Positions 10,265 to 23,177 of a DNA stretch of 64,000 nucleotides are shown here, piece after piece. How positions within the stretch are numbered: position 1 is the first letter of the stretch; each line of letters starts with the position of its first letter. The stretch comes from Epithemia pelagica (Eukaryota > Bacillariophyta > Bacillariophyceae > Surirellales > Surirellaceae): contig OX337239.1 in NCBI GenBank assembly GCA_946965045.2, forward strand, positions 2,999,268 to 3,063,267, written 5' to 3'. Position numbers and translations under genes: made by a program. Under the pieces are notes generated by a model. It searched no databases, had not been told where the DNA came from, and saw only the letters and a list, made by a program, of their open reading frames with translations.

Positions 10265-10930
10265 TAAGTAGGACGTGTAGAGAGCTTATATTGGATGAAC
10301 CGAGTGTCGTCGTCTTTTGGTCGAAATCTCATGTGGTTTGTGCCACGATGAGAAATTGTCCATCGACGATTGCTTTAAGCTCGACAACCATGGCACCTAC
10401 ACCAGTTCTCACACTCGGGCTTATACAAGTAGAGCATAAATAAAAAGCTTAGTGAGTAATACGTGCAGAGCGGCAAGTTTGAATGAACTACAAAACGTCG
10501 ACCTACGTATGAAAGTCTCATTTGGTCTGTGCCACGACGAAAATATTCTATTTCGATGATCAGCTCGATCTCTACAAGGATGGCACCTACAAGAGGTCTG
10601 ACACTTTTTTTCACGAACCTAGAGCCTAAAGTAAAAGCCCAGCAAGTATGGTGTGCAGAGCGGCCATATTGGACGTGCTTGATGACTTCGACCTAGGGAT
10701 GAAAATCTTGTTCCGATGTGCGACCAGCGAAAACGTGCCAATGCGACCAGAGGTTCGTTTGCCGATAGACAAAATGGTATGCACCATATGATGGCAGGGC
10801 ACGTAATGGTTGACTTATAGGACCATCGAGGTACCGGCCAAAGGGATATCTAGGCCATTTCGTTGATAAAAAAAATGAGCCAACAATGGTATCTTTGAAC
10901 TCGATAACCATGACCGCTATAGCAAAAAAA
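10265..10930. repeat. Degenerate ~190-base tandem repeat, three units
   Basis: Units beginning near 10275, 10461 and 10652 share GTGCAGAGCGGC-like starts. Each continues with a TATTGGA-like box, GACGTCGACCTA/GAAAATCT, a TGTGCCACGA-like box and an AAGCTCGA...CATGGCACCTA box. Units differ by many substitutions and small indels, so this is an old array. No coding function is apparent. Confidence 0.6.
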
Positions 10931-11230
10931 GCCCGCAGGGGCCGAGAGTATTGTTTGAAGACAACAAAGCTCGATATTGGGGTATGGGCGTCCTATATGG
11001 AGTGAGTTATGCTATAAGGCCTGGTCTTTTGGCCGCGACAATCGAGAGTTTGGCCGGATTACCCTGCACGGCACTAGATGCTCGCTATTGGTTTTGGTAG
11101 GCAGCAATCTCTCGGTAGGTAGGATTGAGTACAATAGGTCCCATTCATCGATTATGCTTCTACTTGAATGCATCAAGTATAATCCATGTCGAATCAAGTT
11201 TGGTTGCCATCATAGCATCCCTAGTATCTG

Positions 11231-12312
11231 TATCCATGGCAAATTGAATCTGAGTCTTGGCTTCAATCATGAATGACCTAGTAGCCGGCAATTTTGGACA
11301 ATCTTTTTGAAGATTCCATTCAATTAGTACGGTTTATATTAAACATTGAGGTTATATAGCAGAGTTGGAAGTTGGTAGCACTTATCCAGTTATGGGAAAG
11401 ACTATGCTTCGAAGCGCAGCCTTAACCCTAATTATAGTACCCATCGTGTGGTATCTCTTGTTGTCCCTCCTCGTTGATTCACTCCCATTTCCCATTCCCA
11501 GTGTAATGTGAGCCATTGTGATAGAAAGCCTTGAATGTGAGGAATGTGGGGGTAACCCTAAAAGGCATAAAGAACGTACAGATAAGATAAAAATTGAGAG
11601 GGCGATGTACGTGAAGTTTAATGGGGGGTCCAGGACTATGGGGGTAAGGAATCCGCAAATGATGGTTGACAGCCCATAGATCCGGGGTAAGTGGTTGTTG
11701 TTGTTGTTGTTGTTGTTATACAGAACTAATTGAGACAAACCTAGGATATTCTTTGTAAATGCCTTATGGACCTGAGGTTCCGTTTGTCTCAATTGCCTCC
11801 CAAAAATGAGCATGCTAACCTAGAAGACACCAAATCGGTGCACCCAGCCCTTAGTAGGAGTAGTTTTTCCGGTTATGTAATTGGTTATTAGTTTTGTGCA
11901 ATTTTTTGTAGTTTTTTTTGGAAAGCTTTTGAAACGGAACGGAAAACGGAAACCATGAACTCAGCCGTTCCATCCCGAAGGGTACTGTTTCCAGTCGTGT
12001 GCCCATCATTTTTCGGTCGCTGTTCGCTTTTCCATTCACCTCCACCAAGGCCCCAACGAAAAAGACTACTACCACCGAGAAGAAGACCACGACCGCTACG
12101 AAGAAGGCCAAGCACAAGATAATCCGAGAGATTGCTGCCTCCCTATGAGAACGATTAATAGCGTCTAGATCCACACCTACCTCTTCTGAGTGTAGCTATA
12201 TCTACTAGCTACTCACTACTCATAAAACAACCCGGATGTGATTGGGATGTTGGGCAGAAGACTAGGTATGTCATTCATGACTGAAGCCAAGGCTCAGATT
12301 CAATTTGCCATG
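11231..12312. repeat. Pair of ~55-base inverted arms
   Basis: 11231-11283 and 12259-12312 are inverted copies around the block ATCCATGGCAAATTGAATCT, with a handful of mismatches. On the minus strand of the left arm and plus strand of the right arm both encode an 'EAK-x-QIQFAMDT' peptide, so they may be coding remnants of one element in opposite orientation rather than true terminal repeats. Between them there is no recognised gene. A (GTT)9 tract lies at about 11693-11717. Confidence 0.5.
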
Positions 12313-13077
<765 letters not shown>

Positions 13078-13126
13078 TCATAGTTGTCTCGAGGCCAAAA
13101 CAAAGTTCCTGCAGGTACTTCAATCA

Positions 13127-13600
13127 CTAAGTCGCAAGCTTTGTGTAGGGGTGATCAGTCGCTGGCACAAGAAAACATTGGTGGACTTTTGTCTCTCGTG
13201 CCGAATTTTTATAAAACTGCTCAACTGCATGATAGGCGCTGGGAAGCATACCCATAAAGAGCCGATTCCATCTGACTCTAGGATTAGAGAGGGAAGCAGG
13301 AAGCAAGTCTTGAATGGAACATAGATCCACCACAGCATATGAACGGATATGCGTATCCATGGGTAAGTTGAGGAACATTTCACCCAAATCCATGTCCCCA
13401 CAATATGACGCTGTTTTGAGAAGGCGCAAGGATGTTTCTGCGGTTGGCAGCCAAAGCCCCGAACTCGTACCATTATATACCTTCCGTATATCATCTTTGC
13501 CCTTGGGAACCTCGAAAAAATCCCTGAGGCTAACCACCTGAGTTTGTTGATCGAAGTAGCCCCGACTAATCACCTTGCTGAGCTGTGCAGCGATGCGAGT
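13127..13600 (-). pseudogene. Unconventional retroelement reverse-transcriptase fragment
   Basis: The minus frame of about 150 codons reads DFFEVPKGKDDIRKVYNGTSSGL, then SLRLLKTASYCGDMDLGEMFLN, HIRSYAVVDL and RWNRLFMGMLPSAYHAVEQF. This order (VPKG-DDIR-x-VYxGT, then D-x-D-x-GEMFLN, then R-W-x-R-x-x-MG-x-x-x-S-Y) is that of the palm region of a reverse transcriptase family unlike copia or gypsy. I recall similar sequences from DIRS-like and related elements of protists. Only motif A and neighbours are present; the YxDD box is missing and no ends are seen, so this is a decayed fragment. The (CA)n tract lies immediately downstream. Confidence 0.6.
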
Positions 13601-13829
13601 TCATGAGTTAGCGGAGGGGAAACATTGAGGGTGTTTGTTATAGGGAAGGGTGTTGGGGAAGGGTGTTGGTGACAGATCGATTCCTTGTCTGCTTGGGATT
13701 GCGAAGACAGGGAAACAGATGAAGCAATTAGAAAGCAAGCAATATTCTTACTAGTCCCAAGGCTAGGTCAAACTGTGTGCAGATGTCTTTCCTTAGGATA
13801 ATTTCTGAATATTGTGATTACTTGGCTGT
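13601..13829. other. Spacer without a gene
   Basis: Short non-coding stretch with a GGGAAGGGTGTTGG duplication (13647 and 13661). The copia homology starts at about 13829. Confidence 0.4.
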
Positions 13830-15723
13830 ATGCTAACTGCTGATAGCCCTTGGCAACATCGTTCGGCCGCCTTTGCCAACGCGGAGGAGAAACTGGGTGT
13901 AGCTGCAGCTACTGCCGTTCGCAATGGCGATCAACATTCGATTGCATTCAAAATTCGATTGCTGCATCCTCTATTCCAAGCCTTCTCCACTCCACAGCCT
14001 TATCTGGAAGCCGACGCAAATGGCAATGACCTATACAAACGATTGATAGCGACGGTCACCGTTCATCCAGAGAAGGAGGAGCCTGTTGAGGTCCCGGAGG
14101 ATCACCGTGAACGTAAATTGTTCATGATCAAGACTGCCAAAGAGTCTTCCCCAGCCAAACCTGCTGGAAAGGGAACACTTGATGCAACCGTACTGTCACA
14201 GCGTTGGGGCATAGGATTGTCCAAAGCAAAGAATACGCTGAAAGTGACGAAACGTTTTAATCCCGTCCGAGCGTAAAGTCCGCAAAAAGGCGCCATGGCT
14301 CAAGTTCCCAAATGTGAAAGGCCGTTGGTTCTCGGATGAGATGTTTTCCAAGGAGGTCTCACTGAACTGGGACACAGGTGCCTCTGTCTTTACTGATGGC
14401 AAAGGATTTGATCACGTTTACCCCTGGAAGTCCAAGAAGCAACATCCTGAAGGATTGATGTCTTTGATTCACAATATAGGGATTCCCCAAACAATGGTAT
14501 CTGATGGTGCCAGGGAATTGTTCCAAGGGAAGTCCCGTGAAATATGCAACGAATATCGCATCAAGATGGAGAAAACGGTTCCCTACAGTCCATGCAGAAT
14601 GCCGCCAAAGCGAGCATTCGTGAGCTAAAGAAGGGAGTAGTCAAAGTCATGAGAATGACCAGAGCACCACGACGTCTATGGAGCTATGCTCTTAAATGGT
14701 GCACACACGTACGGCAACTCACGGCATCCGACATCCCTCAATTAGATGGACGCACACCGTTCGAGCATGTGGTTGGCTCCACACCCGACATTTCTCCATT
14801 AGCCATGCTCCAATTCTATCAGCCGGTGTATTATCGCACGCCCACGTCTCAGTTTCCCTTCGAGAAAAAGCTGATTGGACGATGGTTGGGCCTTGCCGAT
14901 GATTGCATGGATGATATGGCCTATGAAATTCTGACGCATGAAGGCAACCATGTCACACGGAAAGATGTGTAGGCCATTCTGGATGACAATCTCAAGAATC
15001 CGACGATTCGACAGCAGATGACAGACTATTATGCCGCTATTCAGACAAAACTGAAAGAGCCACCATCTGTGGTACATCTGGGAGTGATCCACCCCCAGAC
15101 CTCTTTGACGAAGGCGAGATAGTTGAGGCCTAATGTCCAGAAGCCGAAGCACTGGAATCCGATGCATACACACCAGAGGAGCTTGATGAATATCTAACTG
15201 CTGAAGTCATGCTGCCGCGAGGAGGTGAAAGTGCTCGAGCGACCATCATTGGACGCATTAAAGATGCTTATGGACGACCAATCGGTGAGCGTGACCCTAA
15301 TCCAATCCATGATACCCGGTACTACGATGTACAGTTTCTGGATGGATCGGTTGAGTCATACGCCACTAATATGATCGCCGAGAATCTTTATGCGCAAGTT
15401 GACCAGGAGGGCAACGCATTCAACACATTTAAAGCCATTGTGGGACATCGTAGTGATAAGACCGCTGTTAAGAGAACCGACGCATCGTTTCTTGATGGTA
15501 CGTCACGTCACACAAAAAAAGGCTGGAAACTACAATGTGAACTGTCCGATCAATCAACTGTTTGGCTGCCGCTGAAAGACGTCAAGAATGGCAATATGGT
15601 TGAAGCCGCCGAATATGCAGTGTCCGCCGGCATCGCCAAGGAGCCCGCTTTTGCATGGTGGGTCCCACGTCCTCTTCGTAAAGGAGATAGGATTATCAAG
15701 AAAGTCCGCTCTCGTTACTGGAA
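13829..15723 (+). pseudogene. Truncated copia pol (30-kb family), integrase and linker region
   Basis: Colinear with 33043-34970 of the complete copia element in this window, starting at LTADSPW and ending at SRYWK. It covers the pre-integrase segment, most of the integrase core (DTGASVFTDGKGFDHVYPW, MVSDGARELF) and the linker before reverse transcriptase. Compared with the intact copy it has a deletion and frame shift around 13950-13985, a frame loss at 14270, another near 14590 (the WQNAAEAS segment), a TAG at about 14970 and a TAA near 15130. It has no reverse transcriptase and no LTR. It stops abruptly where T-family sequence begins at about 15724. Confidence 0.9.
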
Positions 15724-17520
15724 GATTCGGCACAGTACTCGGGTTACCCATAAACTGAAAGCGAGTGTGGAAAAAATGACAACGACCAGTAGACGCGTAC
15801 AGGTGGATCGAGGAAACAATGCCCGTCAAAAGGCAATGAGTGACCGCAACCCAGCATACAAAGACTGACGCGAAAAAGATATAGAGAAGAAAGAGAGAGT
15901 GGCCAGGCAATGATAAGGAAAACCAAGTCGGAAATCAGGCAAACAATCATTTCTCATTATCTGGGCAAAGTACTAATGTTGGAAACGTACAAGAAACTGC
16001 ATGTGAAGATATTGATAGATCGGTGGAGCAGGGTTCATATGACAGTCGATCCAGACCTCTGTTGGGAGACTCCACGATGAATGATAATATGAGAGATGAC
16101 CATCCATCATCCTTCATTGGATGCGATATCTATGGCGCAGGTCTATGCTACCTTGGCTATGTTCAGTTGAAACCTGGATCTATAGCATGCGGACTCGCAG
16201 ATGCAAGCGAGGCGGGTGTACGCTAAGCTATAGAAGTCCGGCGCGCACTCATTGCTACCACTTGCGAGTTGACGTAGTTGCTATGGCAACTACCAAGTCG
16301 AATGACGACGCGGAACTCGAGCCTCAGGCACGAGAAACCACGTTTGACACAGACTCCGTTGTAATTCTCATCGACATTGGAGCATCAGCATGCATCACTA
16401 ATGATCTTGGAGTGACAAGGATAGACTTACTTCAAGGAATATTTTCGAAGGAACGGGCTCACTAACAAAAACATGAAAGAGACATGGTGGGTTGAACATG
16501 TGTGAAAAAATATTTGGGAGTGAAAAGGTTGAATGTACTTGCCACATTCGCAAGAGCTTTAAGACTCTACCCCCATCAGAATGCCCTTGTGCTCTTCTTC
16601 TTGGCTTACTTGTGTCTCTGCATCTTCTTTAGCCCAAGTCAAGAAGGATATATGGAGGTTTTACAAAGATGGTGTTCTCAAAGATACGTTCCAGACGATG
16701 TACCCAAATGATGAGTATGGTAAAATGCCTTCATTGGAGGAGATGTTGGAGATGAGAGGAGATGATTGTAATAATATTGCCTTTGCATACATGATCTTGG
16801 TGTTTGCTCCAGCTGTCTGCGGAGAGTCAGTGACGAAGGAAGTTTTTGATTTTGACCCATCAGACAAAAATATACCAGAAGATGAAAAGAAGAGATGGTG
16901 GAAGACGGCAGCAAAGAAATTACACCAAACAATGAGGCATTCATGTTAACAATTCTTGAGGACAATTGGGATGTGTGGACATCAGAGGCAACCCTTCAGT
17001 TGAAACAGTCAATCAAGGCATTAGACCCAATCTGGTATGGTGATATGAATGTTGAGAAGGAACAAGTAAGTGAGCAAGTGGATAAATATAGATATTCCGG
17101 AAGAATGGGTAAAAACAGATAGATGGATGCAAGAGGGTTGAACAGGTATGAACAACTACAAAACGATGTCTTTGAAGACAGGAAGAAAGAGGTAGACAAT
17201 GAATTTTGGAGATTTCTCAATACAGAGTATTGCAGAGTGATGAACTATGGTACTAAAAGAAAGGGTGGTAGTACTGGGCAACAGAAGCGGAAGATATATC
17301 TATGTGAGGAGACTGAAGATGAGGAGTCTGTGGATGGGGATGACGATGTGCAAGTGCAAACAGTATCAGTGCCAATTTAGGTAGAGGTTTAAGACTAACA
17401 TGATTGCCAAAATGCCTGTATGACAAGTCCTAGTATGAAGTGATGATGCCCATGAATTGAAAATAGTATGACCAAGTGAAAGCACATGTGTTGTTTATAT
17501 CATGTCAGGGGAATGTCCAT
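15724..17520 (+). mobile_element. T-family repeat, copy 1, interrupted by a copia piece
   Basis: 15724-16093 matches 51125-51535 (T copy 2), while 16410-17520 matches 52030-53215, so this is a T element with its middle replaced. The replacing piece, 16094-16409, is the start of the protease region of the 20-kb copia family (FDTDSVVILIDIGASACITN). The T reading frame continues as KKDIWRFYKDGVLKD, EVFDFDPSDKNIPEDEKKRWW, DNWDVWTSEATLQLK, ARGLNRYEQLQND, DNEFWRFLNTEYC and an acidic tail EETEDEESVDGDDD. The splice donor seen in copy 2 is deleted here (TTTAAGACTC instead of TTTTAAGGGTAAGACTC), and there is a frameshift near 16918 and a TAG at about 17120. No enzymatic motif is recognised in T. Confidence 0.75.
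15768..16409 (+). repeat. 642-base identical direct repeat, copy 1 (chimeric T + copia)
   Basis: By eye, identical base for base to 21561-22202 (constant offset 5793). The left half (to about 16093) is T-family and the right half is copia protease region. The flanks differ: here T on both sides, in the other copy copia gag on the left and copia pol on the right. Confidence 0.9.
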
Positions 17521-18078
17521 GTGTGGTTTATACTATGACGGTGTATGACGTCAACGTTACGCAAAATGCTGACGTGCACAAAATTTTGATTTGGTTTTGC
17601 GAGCTAAAGGATTGGCCTCACTTCTTGGACACACGCTCGCCCACAGCAGACGCGTACTGTTCAGAATCTAGAGTTCTGGCAACGCGGCGCGATTCCGGAT
17701 CCCTCCCTTAACGGGATTGATGGGTGGGGGGCCTATACCCCCCAGTGCTGGTTAAGTACTTAATTATAATGTTAATCAATGAGAAAGTGACTCAGGAACG
17801 ACGAGGATTGCGATATGAGGAAAATACCAATACATCATGGGTATGGCAAACCGTGGACTGACGGGCTCAGGTATGAAATAGGCCCAATGTGAATTATTTG
17901 GTTCGGATTGGGACTAGTGACTAATGACTGGTGAAAAGGGTCATTGTCCTCCTTGGGGAGGATTATGTTGTGGGTTGCGGTTGCAGGTGACTTGCTTGTT
18001 ACGACCTCACAAAATTGTCCTCCCTCGACAAAAAGTGGACATAAAAGGAAACTCCCCCTAATAACCTGTGGACAAATC
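17521..18078. other. No recognisable gene
   Basis: Downstream flank of T copy 1 and upstream region of the glycosyltransferase-like gene. It holds a TTAATTATAA-type AT-rich block near 17760 and a G-rich run at about 17725, with no coding signal. Confidence 0.4.
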
Positions 18079-19501
18079 ATGGTAACAAGACTTTGTTCTA
18101 CGAAATACTGGAAAAGGACGGCCTTGATCTTGACCGTAGCACTGTTGACCATCTCCGTGCATCACCTTGCTGGCTTGTTGACGACTTATGAAGCAAGTGT
18201 GAATATCCAAATCCAATCGATACATTGACAGTGTTTTGAATCCAGATCAGAATTACTTGAAGAATGAAACCACCTCTTCTTTATCAAGTGCCGTTGTTGT
18301 CGAAGGAAATCACAAGGCCGTGCATTTGACTCAACCCAGGGAAGTAGGACTGATGTCTATGAAGAGCAGCGCTTCCCCTAGTTCACGAACAATTCAAGCT
18401 AATGCATCTGTCCCCTGCTACATTCTTGTTGAGAATGGAGGTGTTGACTGGCATTATGAGCTTCTTGAAAGCACTGTGCTGCATTACCCACTGCCTTGGA
18501 AGTTACTCAATTGCAGTCCTGCCGAGGACAATCCTGTTCTTTTTGATTTCTCGGTCAAGAAAGCAAACCGAGGCCGAAACAACGAAAGTATTGGTTGGAG
18601 GAACTACTTCCACCAACATTTACAAAACACCATGAGGCTACGTGTGGATGGTGTCCCGACACTTTTTCACCAACTCACAGATGAACCAAATTACCCAAAG
18701 AAGCGCCCTTACTACAATGCAATTATTCATATTTCTTCCTGTCCCCATCACCTGCTGCTCAGCAATAACCGCGATTTCTGTGTTGGGCACATTTTGCATA
18801 GTTTTGCCAGAAACTGGAAAAATAAGACAGTCGCTGAGCAGACGACCTTAATTGCTCGTACCTGTTGGTTGAGTCCGATGCATCAATCATGTTTCTTCAT
18901 TCCCAAAGAGTATCCAGTCGTCTCTTCTCTTTCATCTTGTTCCGACAGAAACAATCGCCTCAAACGATCTCTTCGCATTTGCACTAGTGGAAGTGGACGC
19001 TATCACGAACAACTTGCCATTGCACTAGAACAACTTCGCCCACCTGACGTGCTGGCATACATTCATCATCGAAGCACAAAAATACCAAAACCGTACATTC
19101 AAAGAAATGTGACGCAATGGATAAAAATTGTTCAGGAAGCGGACTTTGTCAATTTCTCTCAATCCATTGGAAACTGCGATATCATGCTCCCCCTGTTGGA
19201 TCCAAAAGTTAATGCTGGTTACTTCGACACCAATGCCAAGAAAACCTCTGGCCAGATGGGGCTTGCTGTGGGTTACAAGCTCCCAACAATTGTACACAAA
19301 GAAATTTTCAAGTACTACAAGCCCTATCTGGAACAGTCATCAGTTTCTTACGATGACAACAAAAGCTTTGTCTCAGCTCTGGAGAAGGTTCTGAAGAGAA
19401 AGCAAGCAGATCTTGAACTAGCATGTGGTGAAAAACAAGCCATGTCGGATCATCCTCATCCTTCGGATCCACCACCTACGCACGACACGGCTGTGGCATG
19501 A
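18079..19501 (+). CDS. Type II membrane protein, GT-B-like glycosyltransferase
   Basis: Probable start MVTRLCSTKYWKRT at 18079, followed by a single membrane segment (ALILTVALLTISVHHLAGLL) typical of a Golgi signal anchor. The frame ends at 18228 and continues in another frame from about 18205 (YIDSVLNPDQNYLKNET) to the TGA at 19501. One frameshift or a tiny unrecognised intron therefore separates anchor and lumenal domain. The lumenal part has NxT sites, a Cys-rich middle and a C-terminal CDIMLPLLDP ... SGQMGLAVGYKLPTIVH ... YYKPYLEQS ... SFVSALEKVL pattern. This resembles the nucleotide-sugar-binding half of GT-B enzymes. The acceptor is unknown. It is probably a host gene trapped among transposons. 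The assignment is by fold-like pattern only. Confidence 0.5.
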
Positions 19502-20326
19502 CCACATCTTCTTTGCATCGTCGTCGTGGTGGAGTCCAGGAGACGGTAACCATGGGTGTGGTCCCAGCGGTAACGGTAACCGTTTATACGTAACTCCGAT
19601 ACATAATTGTTTGGTAGCACACGGTTTAGAGGTGGTGACGGTTTTGGACCAGAAGCGTAACTATAACAAAATGCAATTATTAACACACGTTTCACTCATC
19701 ACCATGTCTCGTCCTTGTGAATTTCGGAACTCTGTTCTAGTTGGGGTGACATGCTGCTGGTAATGGCCATAAAGCTGCACCTTTGTGAGGCCACACGAGA
19801 TTCAAAGAAGTTGCGTGTCATTTGATGGAACCGCAAAAAGAAAAAAAAACACAGTTGGACAACGCAATACTTTGTTGTCCTATAGAGAGAGAAGGTGTCC
19901 ACAAAAAATAAAATAGTACATGCTACCAATACAGTGTTGACCATGACTACGTACAAGGTGCATCCTGTAACGATCCAAATAGACGGATAGAGCCGCAACA
20001 AGCACTGGCATGTGAGAATATAGCAACCATAGCACGTCTCGCGGTCACCTAGTTTACCCAATCTACAGGATGTTCGCTTCGCTTTGCATACGACTGCAAG
20101 GACAAGCATTAGGTGAATAAAGGCTTGCCCTTGTTGTCCTTTTAGAACGTATAAAGCTCATAATAACAAAACAACCGATCTACGAATGCCCTTACGATTA
20201 CGTCTTCCCAACCTATCGTAGAAATCACACGCTTCCTCTGCGAATAGAGACCAAGAGACCACCAAGAGTATCACCATAGTCGAAACCAGAGCTGCCAGAG
20301 CACGAAGAGTCGCCGCTGCTGCAATT
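19502..20326. other. Intergenic region, likely including the 5' end of a copia element
   Basis: No gene recognised. The last 100-200 bases before 20327 are presumably leader of the copia gag, but a matching LTR pair could not be found because the 3' end of that element is lost. Confidence 0.4.
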
Positions 20327-21560
20327 ATGGACGCAGGCGGTGGAGGAGGAGCACCTCCAGCACCTCCAGGGGGAGGAGGAGCTGTCTTTGTACTTGGACC
20401 TGGACGAACTAACGACGTTCTGGACTTCACGGAATCATCAGCCGTGAAGCTCTACTACAAGGCTATTGCTCCATTGGAGACCAAGTTCGATGGACAGCCG
20501 GACAACATTGCTGTCTTCCTTGCTTCCGTCGCTGACCGAGCTCGCCGTTTCCACTGGACGAGCATCCTGACCATCCCTGTGGCAGGAGGAGTCAGTCGCA
20601 ACCTCATCAAGGATTATGCCCAAGTCACTGCTACTGAAGTACGAACACGAGCTACGACCTATCAGGATCAACAGATGAGAGACGCGCAAAACTCGGACAT
20701 GCTTTATTACTTTCTGATCGAATCATTGACAGAAACGTTTAAAGCTCAGGTCTTGTTGTTTGTGGACAACTTCACAATCAACGATGCACCCGATGGGATT
20801 TGTCTTCTCAAACAGATTGTCGTCCTCACCTACATCGACAATAGGGCAACTACAGCCCATATCAGAGCCACTCTCATCGATATGTCCGACAAACTGACTG
20901 AGCTTGAGGGCAATATTACCCTGTTCAACAACTGGGTGAGAACACAACAGGCCCGGCTTAATGCGCGTGGTACGGATGCTCCCGACCTACTTTCGTATCT
21001 ATGGAAGGCCTACACTCATGATCAACATGACTCTGAGTTTGTGGCCTACATAAAGGACCTTCGCAATATGTACAATGATGGTCGCGCCAACCACACGAGT
21101 GCGCAACTCATGGTCCTAGCTGAAAACAAATATAAAGAGCGAGTGCAATCAGGTGACTGGGGTCAACCATCCGAGGAACAAGCTGAGATTGTGGCACTAA
21201 CTGCTAAACTCCATACAGTGGAGAAGCAGCTTAATGCACGATCTAGCAGTCAAACGAAAAAGACTTCCTCAGGGAAGCAACAAGGCAAGGCATCGACCAA
21301 GAACTCGTCCAACAAACGCCCTGCAACGACTGCTGATGCATCCAATAAATCCAAGCAGAACAAATATGCTTGGAAGGATGTGAAACCATCTGGGAATGAG
21401 ACCAAAGTGGACGGCCATCCAACAAAGAAGAAGGATGACAAGCTCTACTATTGGTGCTTGAACCACACAACGATGGCAAAGGCAAGTGGGTGCTGCATCA
21501 CCCGAACGAATGCAACAACACTGCCAACCAGCAGCAATGGCAACAACAAAGCTCAGGCAC
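20327..21560 (+). pseudogene. Copia gag (20-kb family)
   Basis: ATG 20327 opens a frame starting with a Gly/Pro-rich N-terminus. A helical gag-like domain follows (KFDGQPDNIAVFLASVADRA ... DYAQVTATEVRTRA ... LESLTETFKAQVL-type region). After this come a Lys/Ser-rich linker and a degenerate zinc-knuckle-like segment (YYWCLNHTTMAKASGCC), where copia gags of algae usually have C-x-x-H...H...C. The natural frame is cut at about 21560 by the chimeric 642-base block, which adds T-family residues and a stop at 21659. It would form the virus-like particle shell of the retrotransposon. It is not functional in this form. Confidence 0.75.
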
Positions 21561-22202
21561 TGGAAAAAATGACAACGACCAGTAGACGCGTACAGGTGGA
21601 TCGAGGAAACAATGCCCGTCAAAAGGCAATGAGTGACCGCAACCCAGCATACAAAGACTGACGCGAAAAAGATATAGAGAAGAAAGAGAGAGTGGCCAGG
21701 CAATGATAAGGAAAACCAAGTCGGAAATCAGGCAAACAATCATTTCTCATTATCTGGGCAAAGTACTAATGTTGGAAACGTACAAGAAACTGCATGTGAA
21801 GATATTGATAGATCGGTGGAGCAGGGTTCATATGACAGTCGATCCAGACCTCTGTTGGGAGACTCCACGATGAATGATAATATGAGAGATGACCATCCAT
21901 CATCCTTCATTGGATGCGATATCTATGGCGCAGGTCTATGCTACCTTGGCTATGTTCAGTTGAAACCTGGATCTATAGCATGCGGACTCGCAGATGCAAG
22001 CGAGGCGGGTGTACGCTAAGCTATAGAAGTCCGGCGCGCACTCATTGCTACCACTTGCGAGTTGACGTAGTTGCTATGGCAACTACCAAGTCGAATGACG
22101 ACGCGGAACTCGAGCCTCAGGCACGAGAAACCACGTTTGACACAGACTCCGTTGTAATTCTCATCGACATTGGAGCATCAGCATGCATCACTAATGATCT
22201 TG
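21561..22202 (+). repeat. 642-base identical direct repeat, copy 2
   Basis: Same sequence as 15768-16409. Here the T half is inserted between copia gag and pol, and the copia half runs colinearly into the rest of pol at 22202. Confidence 0.9.
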
Positions 22203-23177
22203 CTGACTTCCTACAGCCTCCAACGAATGTCAGTGCTCAAGTCACAGGAATCAGTCGCCAAAAAGTGCTAGCTACGAAAAGAGGAACAGTGGCCTGGAGA
22301 TTCGAAGATGACAATAGAGTGGAGCACAGGTTTGTAATTCGTAATGTTTACTATGTGCCTGATGCTCCTCACCGAATCTTGTGTCCGCAACAATGGGCGC
22401 AACAAGCCCATGATCAGAAACCCATGGCAGAAGGCACTGGGTGTATGACGACTAGTAAACATGTCGTGTTGTTTTGGGACCAAAGACGATACAGGAAGTC
22501 CATCCCATTGGACACTAAACTCAACATTGGCCTTGCAAGAACGGCATCCGGATACAAACGCTTTGCCACTTTCATGGCTAATGTGGCACACAACTGGGAA
22601 CCCGAGACGGAACAAGTAGTGTTCGAGACTCACATCATACCTGTTGATGAATCCACTGCACCACGACAGTTGGATGACGACGACATGTCGTTTCAACCAC
22701 CTGACCCAGTCGATCCGCCCACAACGACGGATCCACCAATCAGACAATATGGTGGCGATGTGCCAGCCACCACTGAAGACTTGCCAACGACAAGTCAAGT
22801 GGAGTTTGCCTTACCAGACAAACCACATGTCATACCTGATGACGAGGAGCCACGCACTTTAACACCACACGATGAATTGTTGCGTTGGCATTACCGATTG
22901 GGCCATGTCTCATTCCGGAGAATCCAGCTCATGGCCAAACGAAATGAGCTGCCCAAGAAACTGTTTGAGGCCAAAATTCCTTTGTGCCCAGCCTGTCAAT
23001 ATGGCAAGATGATAAGGCGACCGTGGAGAACCAAACCACAACAAACAGGCAAACAAGTTCGCACAGTGACAGCACCAGGACAAGTTGTCTCTGTGGATCA
23101 ACAACTGGAATCCACAACTGTGGGCTTCATCGGACAACTCAAGGGCATCTTGACAACCCGGCGGTACAAATATGCCA
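21887..23177 (+). pseudogene. Copia pol (20-kb family): protease to start of integrase
   Basis: The frame carries an aspartic-protease motif with LIDIGASACITNDL (D-I-G-A-S in place of the usual D-S/T-G-A-S). A pre-integrase domain follows with WHYRLGHVSFRRIQ and a CPACQYGK zinc pair. The beginning of the integrase core is VVSVDQQLEST and GFIGQLKGILTTRRYKYA. At about 23177 homology stops exactly where the X protein of the large transposon begins. Integrase, reverse transcriptase, RNase H and the 3' LTR are absent, so the element is a 5' fragment joined to transposon copy A. Confidence 0.8.

Noticed and set aside
16500-17380. T as a Crypton or Helitron
   Set aside because: No tyrosine-recombinase R...H-x-x-R...Y pattern, and no Rep or helicase motif, could be recognised in the T protein.
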